Below are positions 1-7,882 of a stretch of DNA of 64,000 nt, piece after piece (position 1 is the stretch's first letter; each line of letters opens with the position of its first letter). The position numbers were made by a program, and so were the translations under genes. The notes beneath the pieces were generated by a model. It had not been told where the DNA came from and ran no database searches. It saw nothing but the letters and a program-made list of their open reading frames with translations. The stretch is from Promicromonospora sp. Populi (GTDB lineage Bacteria; Actinomycetota; Actinomycetes; Actinomycetales; Cellulomonadaceae), in contig NZ_CP163528.1 in the NCBI RefSeq assembly GCF_041081105.1, positions 4,588,001-4,652,000 on the forward strand. Reading direction: 5' to 3'.

Positions 1-809
1 CGGACGTCAGCCGCCTCCTCCGGCTCCATCAGGTTCAGCAGCTGGGCCGCCTGCTCCTCGGGCAGCTCGTTCAGCAGGTCGGCGGCGTCGTCGGGCTCCA
101 TCACCTCCAGGACGTCGGCGGCGCGGTCGATGTCCAGGCCCGACAGGATGGAGACCTGAACCTCCTCCGGGAGCTCCTCCAGCACGTCGGCCAGCCGCTC
201 GTCGTTCAGCGCACTGGCGATCTCCAGCAGGCGCTCGGTGCCCAGGTCGCGGATCACGTCCGCGAGGTCGGCAGCGCGCATGCCCTCGTACGCCTCCAGC
301 AGGCGCGCGGCGCCCTGCTCCGCGGACCGGGCGGTCAGGTCCTGCACGGCATCGACCGGCACCGTCAGCGTGGAGCCGCGCCGGAACGGGGCCGAACCAC
401 GCGCCGAACGGCGCCGCACGAACAGCTGGTCCACCAGCCAGTCCCCGGTGCGCTGCTGCGCTATCGAGACGTCCTCGATGGTGACCTCGCCCGAGCCGTC
501 GCTGAGCTGCACCCGGCGGTCCAGCAGCTGGCCCAGCACCAGGGACTCCATGGCCCGCTGCTCGAACCGCCGCAGGTTCACCAGGCCGGTGCTGATCACC
601 TGGCCCGCGTCGATGCTGGTCACCCGGGTCAGAGGGAGGAAGACGCGGCGTCGGCCCGGGACCTCCACCACCAGACCGACCGCGCGCGGCGCGCCCTTCG
701 CCCGGACCAGCACAACGACATCACGAACCCGGCCCACCTGGTCCCCGATGGGGTCGAAGACCACTGTCCCTGCCAGGCGTGCGACAAAAACCCTGCTGCT
801 GGCGCTCAC
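1..809 (-). CDS. PRC-barrel / MgtE_N domain protein, C-terminus cut by window edge
   Basis: The minus-strand frame is open from a GTG at 807-809 to the window edge, so 269 codons of the N-terminal part are visible. Residues ~8-150 look like two PRC-barrel-type beta units (for example PIGDQVGRVRDVVV). From about residue 175 comes an acidic, Leu-rich helical repeat typical of the MgtE N-terminal domain, with ELPEE and MEPDDAADLL-type repeats. In actinobacteria this arrangement is usually followed by a CBS pair, without the membrane part of true MgtE, so a cytosolic metal- or nucleotide-sensing role is more likely than transport. The missing end prevents confirmation. No clear ribosome-binding site precedes the GTG. 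It diverges from the stress-protein gene at 905. Confidence 0.8.
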   Translation of the reverse strand, partial: MSASSRVFVARLAGTVVFDPIGDQVGRVRDVVVLVRAKGAPRAVGLVVEVPGRRRVFLPLTRVTSIDAGQVISTGLVNLRRFEQRAMESLVLGQLLDRRVQLSDGSGEVTIEDVSIAQQRTGDWLVDQLFVRRRSARGSAPFRRGSTLTVPVDAVQDLTARSAEQGAARLLEAYEGMRAADLADVIRDLGTERLLEIASALNDERLADVLEELPEEVQVSILSGLDIDRAADVLEVMEPDDAADLLNELPEEQAAQLLNLMEPEEAADV

Positions 810-904
810 GCAGGTCAGCCTACGACTCGCCCCTACCCCACGCTCTCCGCCACGAGCGGCCGCGTTCCTCGCCACTCTCAGCAAGGTAGGAGAGACTATG
901 GGGT

Positions 905-1807
905 ATGAGCATGTCTCGCCCGGGTGTCGTCCCGAAGGTCCCGACCCTGCCGGCCGGCGACGAGGTCGCCGCGTACTCCACCTACCTGGAGGCGCAGAAA
1001 GCAGTCGACTACCTCTCCGACAACAAGTTCCCCGTTGAGAACGTCACCATCGTGGGCACCGACCTACGCATGGTCGAGCGCGTCACCGGACGCCTCACCT
1101 ACGGCCGGGTGGCGCTCGCGGGCGCACTCTCCGGCGCGTGGTTCGGTTTCTTCGTGGGTCTGCTGATCACGCTGTTCGCGGGCGAGGCGGGCTTCCAGGT
1201 GATGATCGCCGGCATCGCGCTCGGCGCCGGCTTCGGCCTGCTGTTCTCGATCCTGTCGTACACGTTCACCGGCGGACGGCGTGACTTCACGTCGTCGTCG
1301 CAGATCGTCGCCGCGACCTACGCGATCCTCTGCGGCCACGACCACGCGAGCGACGCCCGGGCGCTCCTGACCCGTTCGCCGAGCGGGCTGGGCAAGGCCC
1401 GCGGGACCGCCTCCGTGGGGGTCGCGGCGCCGGTGGCGCCGCCGGCGGCTCCCGCCGCTCCGGCTCCGGGTGCTCAGGTGCCCGACGCCGGTGTGACGCC
1501 GCCCGCCGCACCGCCGGCCCGACCGACCGACCCGCGCTGGGTCACCCCGACGGGTGAGCCCCGGTACGGCGCGATGCGGCCGGGTGCTGGTGCTGGTGCT
1601 GGTGCCGCGGCGTCGGCCGAGCCGGCTTCGGACGCTCCCTCGGATGCCCCGGTCGATCAGCCCGAGTCGCCGACCCCGCCCGCGTCGTCGGACACCCCGG
1701 CTGCCACGCACCAGGACGAGCTGACGGACCAGGACGACATCCCGACGCAGCGCACAGCACCCCGCGGCACCAACCCCTACGCGCCGCCTACCGACGACCA
1801 GAAGTAG
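905..1807 (+). CDS. General stress protein 17M-like membrane protein
   Basis: 300 residues. Residues ~20-60 match the YflT/general-stress-17M type fold (EVAAYSTYLEAQKAVDYLSD). They are followed by a glycine-rich pair of membrane helices at ~70-125 (GALSGAWFGFFVGLLITLF and AGIALGAGFGLLFSILSY). The last ~150 residues are a low-complexity Ala/Pro/Asp tail, including a short (GA)n stretch, probably disordered. The ATG at 905 is preceded by GGTAGGAGAG; an ATG at 898 is out of frame. The role is unknown; in this family it is inferred to be an envelope or stress protein. A large palindromic repeat lies just downstream. Confidence 0.8.
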   Translation: MSMSRPGVVPKVPTLPAGDEVAAYSTYLEAQKAVDYLSDNKFPVENVTIVGTDLRMVERVTGRLTYGRVALAGALSGAWFGFFVGLLITLFAGEAGFQVMIAGIALGAGFGLLFSILSYTFTGGRRDFTSSSQIVAATYAILCGHDHASDARALLTRSPSGLGKARGTASVGVAAPVAPPAAPAAPAPGAQVPDAGVTPPAAPPARPTDPRWVTPTGEPRYGAMRPGAGAGAGAAASAEPASDAPSDAPVDQPESPTPPASSDTPAATHQDELTDQDDIPTQRTAPRGTNPYAPPTDDQK

Positions 1808-1846
1808 GAACTCCCGGGCGTGTGGCGCTGGCTTGTGCGGCACGCC

Positions 1847-1974
1847 GACTTCGGTTGGTTGCACGGCGGCTGATGTGACTTCGGTCGGTTGTTATGAGAT
1901 CGGTCAATCAAACGACCGATCTCATAACAACCGACCGAAGTCATTCGCTGTGCTGTGCAAGGGACCGAAGTCAG
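1847..1974. repeat. Palindromic element copy A (30-bp perfect stem, 8-nt loop)
   Basis: A perfect 30-bp inverted repeat occupies 1876-1905 and 1914-1943, with loop AATCAAAC at 1906-1913. The stem begins TGACTTCGGTC and ends GAGATCGGTC. Outside the stem, the motif GACTTCGGT (or its complement GACCGAAG) recurs every 30 bp: starts at 1847 and 1877 on the left, 1933 and 1963 on the right. The same architecture and near-identical flanks recur at 3251-3377, so this is one copy of a ~125-bp dispersed element. Confidence 0.9.
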
Positions 1975-2096
1975 CTGAACGCGCCAAGCAGAGGACCGAA
2001 GTCAGCTGAACGCGCCAAGCAGAGGACCGAAGTCAGCTGAACGCGCCAAGCAGAGGACCGAAGTCAGCTGACTGTCCCGTGCAAAGGACCGAAGTC
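1962..2096. repeat. 31-bp tandem repeat, GGACCGAAGTC units
   Basis: GGACCGAAGTC starts at 1962, 1993, 2024, 2055 and 2086, exactly 31 bp apart. The first three units are identical. The fourth keeps GGACCGAAGTCAGCTGA and then diverges (CTGTCCCGTGCAAA). The fifth is a partial unit that runs into the 3' end of the gene at 2103. The repeated motif is the same one found in the palindromic elements, so the array looks like an expansion of the element's outer unit. Confidence 0.92.
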
Positions 2097-2102
2097 GCGA
2101 GG

Positions 2103-3083
2103 TCAGATTGCGGGAAGCCGTGGATCGATCCGGGCTTTCCGAAGCACGTCCGGTGGGATGTGCGCGGTGATCCGGTCGAGCATCGCTTGGACATCCTGCT
2201 TGTCCGACGCGCTGATGTTCTCGATGGTGACTCCGGCGCGGCGGATGGCGTCGGCGCGAGCCTTCTCGGCAATGTATTCCTGCGCAGGGTCGTGACCTGG
2301 GCGAACACCGTCGGGCCGGTACTTGACCTGCCCGTCGAACTCGATCCCCAGCGACCACTGCTCATACCCGAGGTCGGTGTGGAAGAGCCCGGCGTCGGTC
2401 TGGACCGGCATCTGCGTGGTCGGCCGCGGCAGGCCGAGGCGCAGGAGCACGTAGCGGACCCAGGTCTCCCAGGCGGACTGGGGGCCGGCATCGGCGAGCT
2501 CGATCACCAACCTGGCCTGCTGGACGCCGCGCCGGCCGGTCTGGGCGTCGAGCGTCGCGAGCAGAACCTCTCGGTCGGCCCCCAGGGCCAGAGCGGAGTC
2601 GGTGATGACGAGCGCTTCGAGCGGGTGCAGCGTCCGTGCGCAGTCGACGACGGTGCGCGCGAGCGACGTCACGGGGAGGCCCGCCACGTCCGTTACGTCT
2701 TCGGGGGCAAGGGTCCAGGAGTAGCGCCGGACGTCGTCGGCCGCGTGACCCGATGCGCGATAGTGCTGGTAGACGTGTGTCTCGCGCGGCGTCGTCCAGA
2801 CGAGGCAACCCAGAAGCAGTGCGGCCGAGGCGTGGCTGAACACGTGTTTGGCTCTGAGCTGGGAGTGCAGCGCACGGATGCGGGCGAGCGCCTTCTTGCG
2901 CGCTTCCCGCGGGGCTCCGGAAGGACCGCTGACCTGTATCTCGTCCGGGGCGCAGTACGCACCGCGCCGGACTCTGAGGACCTCGCCGCTGCGGGCCGCG
3001 GCGGCGAGCTTGTTGCGGTTGTGCTCGAGTGCGAGCGCGACCGTGGGGATCTCTACTTCGACCATGGAATGACGTTGCATCAT
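2103..3083 (-). CDS. AbiEi-like antitoxin domain / DUF559 nuclease-like protein
   Basis: A protein of ~326 residues from the ATG at 3083; an ATG at 3065 (MVEVEIPT) is also possible, and the longer frame to 3200 has non-protein-like sequence. The N-terminal ~70 residues (LAAAARSGEVLRVRRGAYC) resemble the winged-helix of AbiEi-type antitoxins. The middle (HVFSHASAALLLG) fits the AbiEi family body. The C-terminal ~110 residues resemble DUF559/Vsr-like PD-(D/E)XK folds, with an acidic residue in FHTDLGYEQ and the motif LGIEFDGQVKY. No partner toxin gene is adjacent. The gene sits alone between two copies of a palindromic element, with its stop 7 bp from the last 31-bp unit. Function is unknown; defence, repeat-associated nuclease or selfish cassette are possibilities. 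Confidence 0.75.
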   Translation of the reverse strand: MMQRHSMVEVEIPTVALALEHNRNKLAAAARSGEVLRVRRGAYCAPDEIQVSGPSGAPREARKKALARIRALHSQLRAKHVFSHASAALLLGCLVWTTPRETHVYQHYRASGHAADDVRRYSWTLAPEDVTDVAGLPVTSLARTVVDCARTLHPLEALVITDSALALGADREVLLATLDAQTGRRGVQQARLVIELADAGPQSAWETWVRYVLLRLGLPRPTTQMPVQTDAGLFHTDLGYEQWSLGIEFDGQVKYRPDGVRPGHDPAQEYIAEKARADAIRRAGVTIENISASDKQDVQAMLDRITAHIPPDVLRKARIDPRLPAI

Positions 3084-3250
3084 CCTCGCGGGCCGAAAGA
3101 CCGGTTCAGCTCGAACTGTGTACGGACTGCTTATCCACAGGGCCGCTGTCGCGCTCGAACCGTTGGGACACCGTCCCGTGGGGCGCCGCGTCCGACACAA
3201 TCGCTCGGCTCATCTCTGGGTGGTGTGGGACTACGCGAGATGTGCCCGGT

Positions 3251-3377
3251 GACTTCGGTCGGTTGCACAGCACCTGATGTGACTTCGGTCCGTTGCTCTG
3301 AGATCGGTCAATTAAACGACCGATCTCAGAGCAACGGACCGAAGTCACATCAGGTGCTGTGCAATGGACCGAACTCA
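3251..3377. repeat. Palindromic element copy B (47-bp perfect stem, 8-nt loop)
   Basis: A perfect 47-bp inverted repeat occupies 3263-3309 and 3318-3364, with loop AATTAAAC at 3310-3317. It shares with copy A the core GAGATCGGTC-loop-GACCGATCTC and the outer GACTTCGGTC units at 30-bp spacing (3251 and 3281 left; complements near 3337 and 3367 right). Three stem positions differ between copies and each is matched by the complementary change on the other arm. Confidence 0.92.
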
Positions 3378-3400
3378 GCCCCCGAGCGAGCGAACCGGGC

Positions 3401-4936
3401 TCAGCGCAGCGAGGCCATCCAGGCCTCTACGTCCTCCGGGCGGCGGGGGAGCGCCGCCGAGAGGTTCTCGTTGCCGTCCTCGGTGATCAGCACGTCGTCC
3501 TCGATGCGCACGCCGATGCCCCGGAACTCCTCGGGCACGGCGAGGTCGTCGGCCTTGAAGTACAGGCCCGGCTCGATGGTGAACACCATGCCCGGCTCCA
3601 GCACCCCGTCGAGGTACAGCTCGCTGCGCGCCTGCGCGCAGTCGTGCACGTCTAGGCCCAGGTGGTGCGACGTGCCGTGCACCATCCAGCGGCGGTGCTG
3701 CTGGCCGTCCTCGGTCAGGGCCACGGCGGCGGTGACGCCGTCGGGCAGGAAGCCCCACTCCTCGAGCCGGGCCGCGATGACCTCCATGGCCGCCGCGTGC
3801 ACGTCGCGGAACTTGGCGCCGGGCTTTGAGACGGCGAACGCGGCGTCGGCCGCGTCGAGCACCGCCTGGTAGATCTTGCGCTGCACGTCGCTGTACTCGC
3901 CGTCGACCGGCAGGGAGCGCGTGATGTCGGCGGTGTAGAGCGAGTCGACCTCGACGCCGCCGTCGAGCAGCAGCACCTCGCCGGAGCGCACCTCGCCGTC
4001 GTTCCGGATCCAGTGCAGGGTCGTGGCGTGCTCGCCCGAGGCCGCGATGGTCTCGTAGCCCACGGCGTAACCCTCGAGCCGGGCGAGCCCGTCGAACGTG
4101 GTCTCCACCACCCGCTCGCCGCGGCGGTGCTCCTTTGCGGCGGGCAGGGCGCGGACCACTGCCGCGAAGCCCTCGATGGTGCGGGCCACGGCCTCGCGCA
4201 TCTGCTCTATCTCGTACTCGTCCTTGATGAGCCGCAGCTCGGACGTGGCCTCCACGAGGGTCTCGTCGGTCAGGGCGTCCTCGTCCTCACCTGCCTCCAG
4301 GCGCAGCTCCTCGACGAGCGACTCGACGGCGTCGTCGGCGCCGGTCACCACGAGGAGGCGCACGCCGCCGTCGCCGACGTCCTTCGCCAGGGCGTCGCCC
4401 AGCTCGTCGATGTGGCGGGCCTCGATACCGGTGAGGGTCTCGACGTCGGCCAGCGAGGGGCGGGCGCCGACCCAGAACTCGCCGTAGCGGGCGTCGGCGT
4501 AGAACTCCTCGTTGTCCCGCGGGGCCAGCGGCCGCACGTACAGCACGGCGTGATGATTCGAGCCGTTGTCGCCCGCGCCGTCCTCGACCGGGTGCAGCAC
4601 CAGCACGGCGTCCGGCTCCTGGTCGGTGCCCAGCCCCGTGAGGTGCGCGAACGCCGAGTGCGGCCGGAACCGGTAGTCGGTGTCGTTGGAGCGGGTCTTG
4701 AGCGAGCCCGCCGGGATCACGAGGCGCACCCCGGGCAGGCGGTCGGAGAGTGCCGACCGGCGGGCCACGGTGAACGGCGCCGCTGCCGACGCCGTGAGGC
4801 CGAGCTCGGCGCGCGGGGCCCACTGCGACATCACGAAGTTCTTGAACGCGGTGGAGGAGGGACGGTGCGAACGGTTGGAACCACGGTCGGCGGTTCCCTG
4901 CTCGTCAGGCTGCGAAGTGGTGGTGGGCTCGCTCAT
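3401..4936 (-). CDS. pepP: Aminopeptidase P family metallopeptidase (Xaa-Pro)
   Basis: 511 residues, a normal length for bacterial aminopeptidase P. An N-terminal creatinase-like domain (~30-230, with the AMP_N motif SNDTDYRFRPHSAFAHLTGL) precedes the pita-bread catalytic domain (~245-500). All five expected metal ligands are visible: D325 (LLLDGG), D337 (TADITR), a histidine in GTSHHLG at 424-425, E455 (TIEPG) and E479 (RIEDD). It should cleave N-terminal residues preceding proline with Mn/Zn in the cytosol. The alpha/beta hydrolase gene ends 12 bp upstream on the same strand, so both are likely co-transcribed. The first ~30 residues are a polar, probably disordered extension. Confidence 0.93.
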   Translation of the reverse strand: MSEPTTTSQPDEQGTADRGSNRSHRPSSTAFKNFVMSQWAPRAELGLTASAAAPFTVARRSALSDRLPGVRLVIPAGSLKTRSNDTDYRFRPHSAFAHLTGLGTDQEPDAVLVLHPVEDGAGDNGSNHHAVLYVRPLAPRDNEEFYADARYGEFWVGARPSLADVETLTGIEARHIDELGDALAKDVGDGGVRLLVVTGADDAVESLVEELRLEAGEDEDALTDETLVEATSELRLIKDEYEIEQMREAVARTIEGFAAVVRALPAAKEHRRGERVVETTFDGLARLEGYAVGYETIAASGEHATTLHWIRNDGEVRSGEVLLLDGGVEVDSLYTADITRSLPVDGEYSDVQRKIYQAVLDAADAAFAVSKPGAKFRDVHAAAMEVIAARLEEWGFLPDGVTAAVALTEDGQQHRRWMVHGTSHHLGLDVHDCAQARSELYLDGVLEPGMVFTIEPGLYFKADDLAVPEEFRGIGVRIEDDVLITEDGNENLSAALPRRPEDVEAWMASLR

Positions 4937-4948
4937 GCGCCCAGTGTT

Positions 4949-5806
4949 TCACGCACTCCGGCCGAAGTCGGAAAGCGCCCGGGTGAGCACCCGGTTGAAG
5001 GCGGCAGGTGCCTCCATGTTGACGTCGTGCCCCGCCCCGGGGATGACGACGAGCGCTCCGTCGCGGGCCGCGGCGAGGTGCCGCTGCTCGCCGATCCGCA
5101 TGGTGTCGCGGGCGCCGTTGACGAACCAGACCGGCACCCGTGCGGCCCGGACGGCGGCGATCGAGGAGCGCCCGGCCAGGTGGGTCAGCGTGTCCGTGAC
5201 GACGTCCCAGGTCGGGCGGTACATCTCGGCGGTCTGGCGCGGGGCGATCTCGACCTCTCGCAGATCGGCGCCACCAGGCTTGCTCCGCAGCGGGCGGAAC
5301 GGGGGCCGCAAGGACAGCGGTCGCAGGGTCGGTACCGAGAGGCGCGGGCGATGCACGCTCGGGTGCACCACCCGACCGGTCAGGCGGCGCGTGAGGTACG
5401 CGGCGTTGGCGACTGTCCTGGAGACGTCCCGGTAGAGCTTTACGGGCTTGCCCTTCGGGTCCGACGTGCAGCCGGCGGCGACCAGGCCGACCAGCCGGTC
5501 GGTGGTGCCGGGCCGCGCGGCCCAGGCGAGCGACGCGTAGCCACCCAGCGACAGGCCCACCAGGGCCACCGGCCCGGTCGGGAGGCTCGCGACGGCGTCG
5601 TCCAGCGTCTTGAAGGCGCCGTCCATGGTGAACCGGTCGTGCCGACGCGACCCGTGCGCGGGCAGGTCTACCGCGACGGCCTCGTGGCCGGCCGCGCGCA
5701 CGTGCTCGAGCTGGTTCTCCCAGATCGCGCCGGCGCTGCGCATGCCGTGCACAAAGACGACGCTCGCGCGGGCGTCGGAGGGGGGTTGTTCGTTGCTGCT
5801 GCTCAT
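4949..5806 (-). CDS. Alpha/beta-fold hydrolase
   Basis: 285 residues from the ATG at 5806, which is preceded by GAAGGG; the upstream open frame to 6733 is a shadow. It shows the oxyanion region VVFVHGMRSAG at the N-terminus, the nucleophile elbow GLSLGG (~90), and a late catalytic histidine in PGAGHDVN (~260), giving a plausible Ser-Asp-His triad. A TDRLVGLVAAG strand follows the elbow. It is probably a small-molecule esterase or lipase-like enzyme; the substrate cannot be told from sequence. It precedes the aminopeptidase P gene in an apparent two-gene operon. Confidence 0.85.
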   Translation of the reverse strand: MSSSNEQPPSDARASVVFVHGMRSAGAIWENQLEHVRAAGHEAVAVDLPAHGSRRHDRFTMDGAFKTLDDAVASLPTGPVALVGLSLGGYASLAWAARPGTTDRLVGLVAAGCTSDPKGKPVKLYRDVSRTVANAAYLTRRLTGRVVHPSVHRPRLSVPTLRPLSLRPPFRPLRSKPGGADLREVEIAPRQTAEMYRPTWDVVTDTLTHLAGRSSIAAVRAARVPVWFVNGARDTMRIGEQRHLAAARDGALVVIPGAGHDVNMEAPAAFNRVLTRALSDFGRSA

Positions 5807-5980
5807 CCCTTCGATGATGCGCGCTCGGCTTGGGCACCCGGCGTACGACGGCGGAACAGCCCGTGAACGTGCTGTGTGGGCTTGCTGTCGCGAGCCCTGG
5901 CAGCGGGCAGGGGCCGCCGGGTGCTGCACCTCACGCCCCACCGGACGCCGACCGGGCCCGAAGATCTCTACCCTTGTGGA

Positions 5981-6829
5981 GTGATCGACCTCCACACGCA
6001 CTCCACCGCGTCCGACGGCACCGACTCGCCAGCGCACCTGGTGGAGGTCGCCGCACACGCCGGCATCACCACGCTGGCCATCACGGACCACGACACGACG
6101 TCGGGCTGGGCCGAGGCCGCCGAGGCCGCCGACCGCTACGGGGTGGGCCTGGTGCGGGGCGCCGAGATCTCCGCGATCGCACGCACCACTGGCTGGGGCA
6201 CCGGCCTCCACCTGCTGGCCTACCTGCACGACCCGACGCACCCCGACCTGCTGGCGGAGACGGAGCGCACCCGCGCGGACCGGGAGTCCCGGGCCCGGCG
6301 CATGGTGGACCTGCTGGCCCAGGACTTCCCGATCACCTGGGACGACCTGCTCGCCCAGACGAAGCTCGGCACCACGCTGGGCCGTCCGCACATCGCGGAC
6401 GCACTCGTGGCGGCCGGCGTCGTCCGCGACCGGGACCAGGCGTTCGCCACTATCCTCCGCCCGGGCACCAAGTACTACGTGGGCCACTACGCCCCCGACG
6501 CCGTCGCGGCCGTGCGCGCCGTCCGGGCCGCCGGCGGGGTGCCGGTCTTCGCGCACCCCGGGGCTGACGCCCGCGGTCGCGTGGTGCCCGACTCGACCAT
6601 CGAGGAGCTCGCCGCGGCGGGGCTGGCGGGGCTCGAGGTGGACCACCGCGACCACACCCCGGAAACGCGCGTGCGGCTGCGCGGCATCGCCAAGTCCCTG
6701 GACCTGCTGGTCACCGGGTCGAGCGACTTCCACGGCGCCGGAAAGCGGAACCTGATCGGTGAGAACACCACCGAGCCCGACGTGCTCGAGGCGATCGCGG
6801 CGCAGGGAGCCCTGGAGGTGCTCCGGTGA
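5981..6829 (+). CDS. PHP-domain phosphoesterase
   Basis: 282 residues starting at the GTG at 5981, giving the standard family N-terminus (V)IDLHTHSTASDG. PHP metal-binding motifs are visible: HTH near the start, ITDHDT at ~35, HPG at ~190 and a terminal SDFHG. The family includes 3',5'-nucleotide bisphosphatases and RNase AM (YciV) types that act on RNA 5' ends or pAp; which applies is inferred only. A TACCCT -10-like hexamer ends 6 bp before the GTG, so a leaderless transcript is possible. It overlaps the next gene by GTGA. Confidence 0.88.
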   Translation: MIDLHTHSTASDGTDSPAHLVEVAAHAGITTLAITDHDTTSGWAEAAEAADRYGVGLVRGAEISAIARTTGWGTGLHLLAYLHDPTHPDLLAETERTRADRESRARRMVDLLAQDFPITWDDLLAQTKLGTTLGRPHIADALVAAGVVRDRDQAFATILRPGTKYYVGHYAPDAVAAVRAVRAAGGVPVFAHPGADARGRVVPDSTIEELAAAGLAGLEVDHRDHTPETRVRLRGIAKSLDLLVTGSSDFHGAGKRNLIGENTTEPDVLEAIAAQGALEVLR

Positions 6830-7461
6830 CCTGGTTCGACGTCGCCCTCTTCACCGAGGTGTTCGTGACGCTGTTCGTGATCATGGACCCGCCCGGCACC
6901 GTTCCGGTGTTCCTGGCGCTGACCTCGCGGATGACCGCGCAGGACCGCAGGCGTGCCGCCCGCACCGCGATCTTCGTGGCGTTCGGCGTGATCGTGGTGT
7001 TCGCGCTGTTCGGCCAGCTCCTGCTGGAGCATCTTGGGGTCTCGCTGGCCGCGCTGCAAGCCTCGGGTGGGCTGCTCCTGCTGCTGGTGGCGCTGGAGCT
7101 GCTGATGGGCAAGCTGGACTCGACCGAGTCCGACTCGTCGGGCGCCGCCAAGAACATCGCCCTGGTGCCCCTGGCGACACCGCTGCTGGCTGGTCCGGGC
7201 ACGATCGTGGCCACCATGGTGTTCGTGCAGCAGGGCGTGCACGCCGGAGAGTCGGCGGTAGGGCACTACGTGTCCATCGGCCTCGGCATCGTGGCGGTGT
7301 GCATCTGCACGTGGGCGGCCATGCGGTTCGCGGGGCTGGTGCACCGGGTGCTCAAGGACTCCGGCGTGACGCTGGTGACCCGGATCGCGGGTGTGCTGCT
7401 CGCGGCGATCGCCACGCAGATGATCGCCAACGGCGTGATCGAGTTCGTGCGTACCGTCTGA
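6826..7461 (+). CDS. MarC family integral membrane protein
   Basis: 211 residues, the usual MarC length, with about six hydrophobic helices spaced along the chain. The family motifs MDPPGTVPVFLALT (~20) and PLATPLLAGPGTI (~115) are present. The GTG start at 6826 overlaps the stop of the PHP gene (GTGA) and has GGAGG at 6814-6818, so translation is coupled. MarC proteins were once linked to multiple antibiotic resistance, but their transport substrate is not established. It converges with the DUF1905 gene 4 bp away. Confidence 0.92.
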   Translation: MTWFDVALFTEVFVTLFVIMDPPGTVPVFLALTSRMTAQDRRRAARTAIFVAFGVIVVFALFGQLLLEHLGVSLAALQASGGLLLLLVALELLMGKLDSTESDSSGAAKNIALVPLATPLLAGPGTIVATMVFVQQGVHAGESAVGHYVSIGLGIVAVCICTWAAMRFAGLVHRVLKDSGVTLVTRIAGVLLAAIATQMIANGVIEFVRTV

Positions 7462-7465
7462 CCGC

Positions 7466-7771
7466 TCAGACGTCGACCGTCTCCAAGGTCACCGATACCG
7501 GCTTCTCCGGGAGCAGGCCCTCGGCCAACCGCACCTTCTTCTTCATGGGCAGCACGTAACCGCCGTCGCGATCGCTCGGGAAGACCGAGGTGGTCCAGGT
7601 GGTCTTCCCGACCGTCACCCGGACCCGGATCGAGCCGAACCCGCGCGGCGGCAGCGGGAGGTCGGCCAGCTCGTCGGAGTGGTCGGGCGGCACGGTGACG
7701 AACCACCAGGAGTCGGTACGCACCTTCCACTGCCACAGGGGCGCGGTGAACTCGATCTGCACGAGGAGCAA
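7466..7771 (-). CDS. DUF1905 domain protein
   Basis: 101 residues that are almost entirely a DUF1905 domain: W-rich N-terminus (PLWQWKV, SWWFVTVP), then GFGSIRVRVTVGKTTW, and the ending KVSVTLETVDV-like strand. The fold is a small beta barrel of unknown function, sometimes fused to a YdeI-like domain, which is absent here. It converges on marC and stands alone. A strong hairpin (7831-7870) separates it from the helicase gene upstream. Confidence 0.82.
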   Translation of the reverse strand: MLLVQIEFTAPLWQWKVRTDSWWFVTVPPDHSDELADLPLPPRGFGSIRVRVTVGKTTWTTSVFPSDRDGGYVLPMKKKVRLAEGLLPEKPVSVTLETVDV

Positions 7772-7830
7772 CCTACGCCCCGCTCCTTGGGTCGAGCCTG
7801 CCGAGATGCTGGCCGAGATCCTGGCGCAGA

Positions 7831-7870
7831 GAAGGGCCCCGCCGGTCGAACGCGACCGGCGGGGCCCTTC
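7831..7870 (-). terminator. Strong hairpin after the DEAD-box helicase gene
   Basis: Perfect 18-bp stem (7831-7848 with 7853-7870) around loop AACG, very GC-rich, 13 bp past the helicase stop. No T-run follows, as is common for actinobacterial terminators. Confidence 0.75.
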
Positions 7871-7882
7871 GTACGGCGTGGG

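Noticed and set aside
1962..2096. CRISPR-like regular repeat
   Set aside because: The units are full tandem copies with identical interiors, not repeats separated by unique spacers, and no cas genes are present.
1847..3377. Insertion sequence with terminal inverted repeats
   Set aside because: The flanking elements are each internally palindromic, no transposase motif (DDE, HUH or tyrosine) is present in the enclosed gene, and no target-site duplication was seen.
2079..3872. 597-codon plus-strand open frame
   Set aside because: It runs antisense through the AbiEi/DUF559 gene and across the palindromes, with no recognisable domain; it is a GC-bias shadow.
4013..5866. 617-codon plus-strand open frame
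   Set aside because: Antisense to aminopeptidase P and the alpha/beta hydrolase, both of which have full motif sets.
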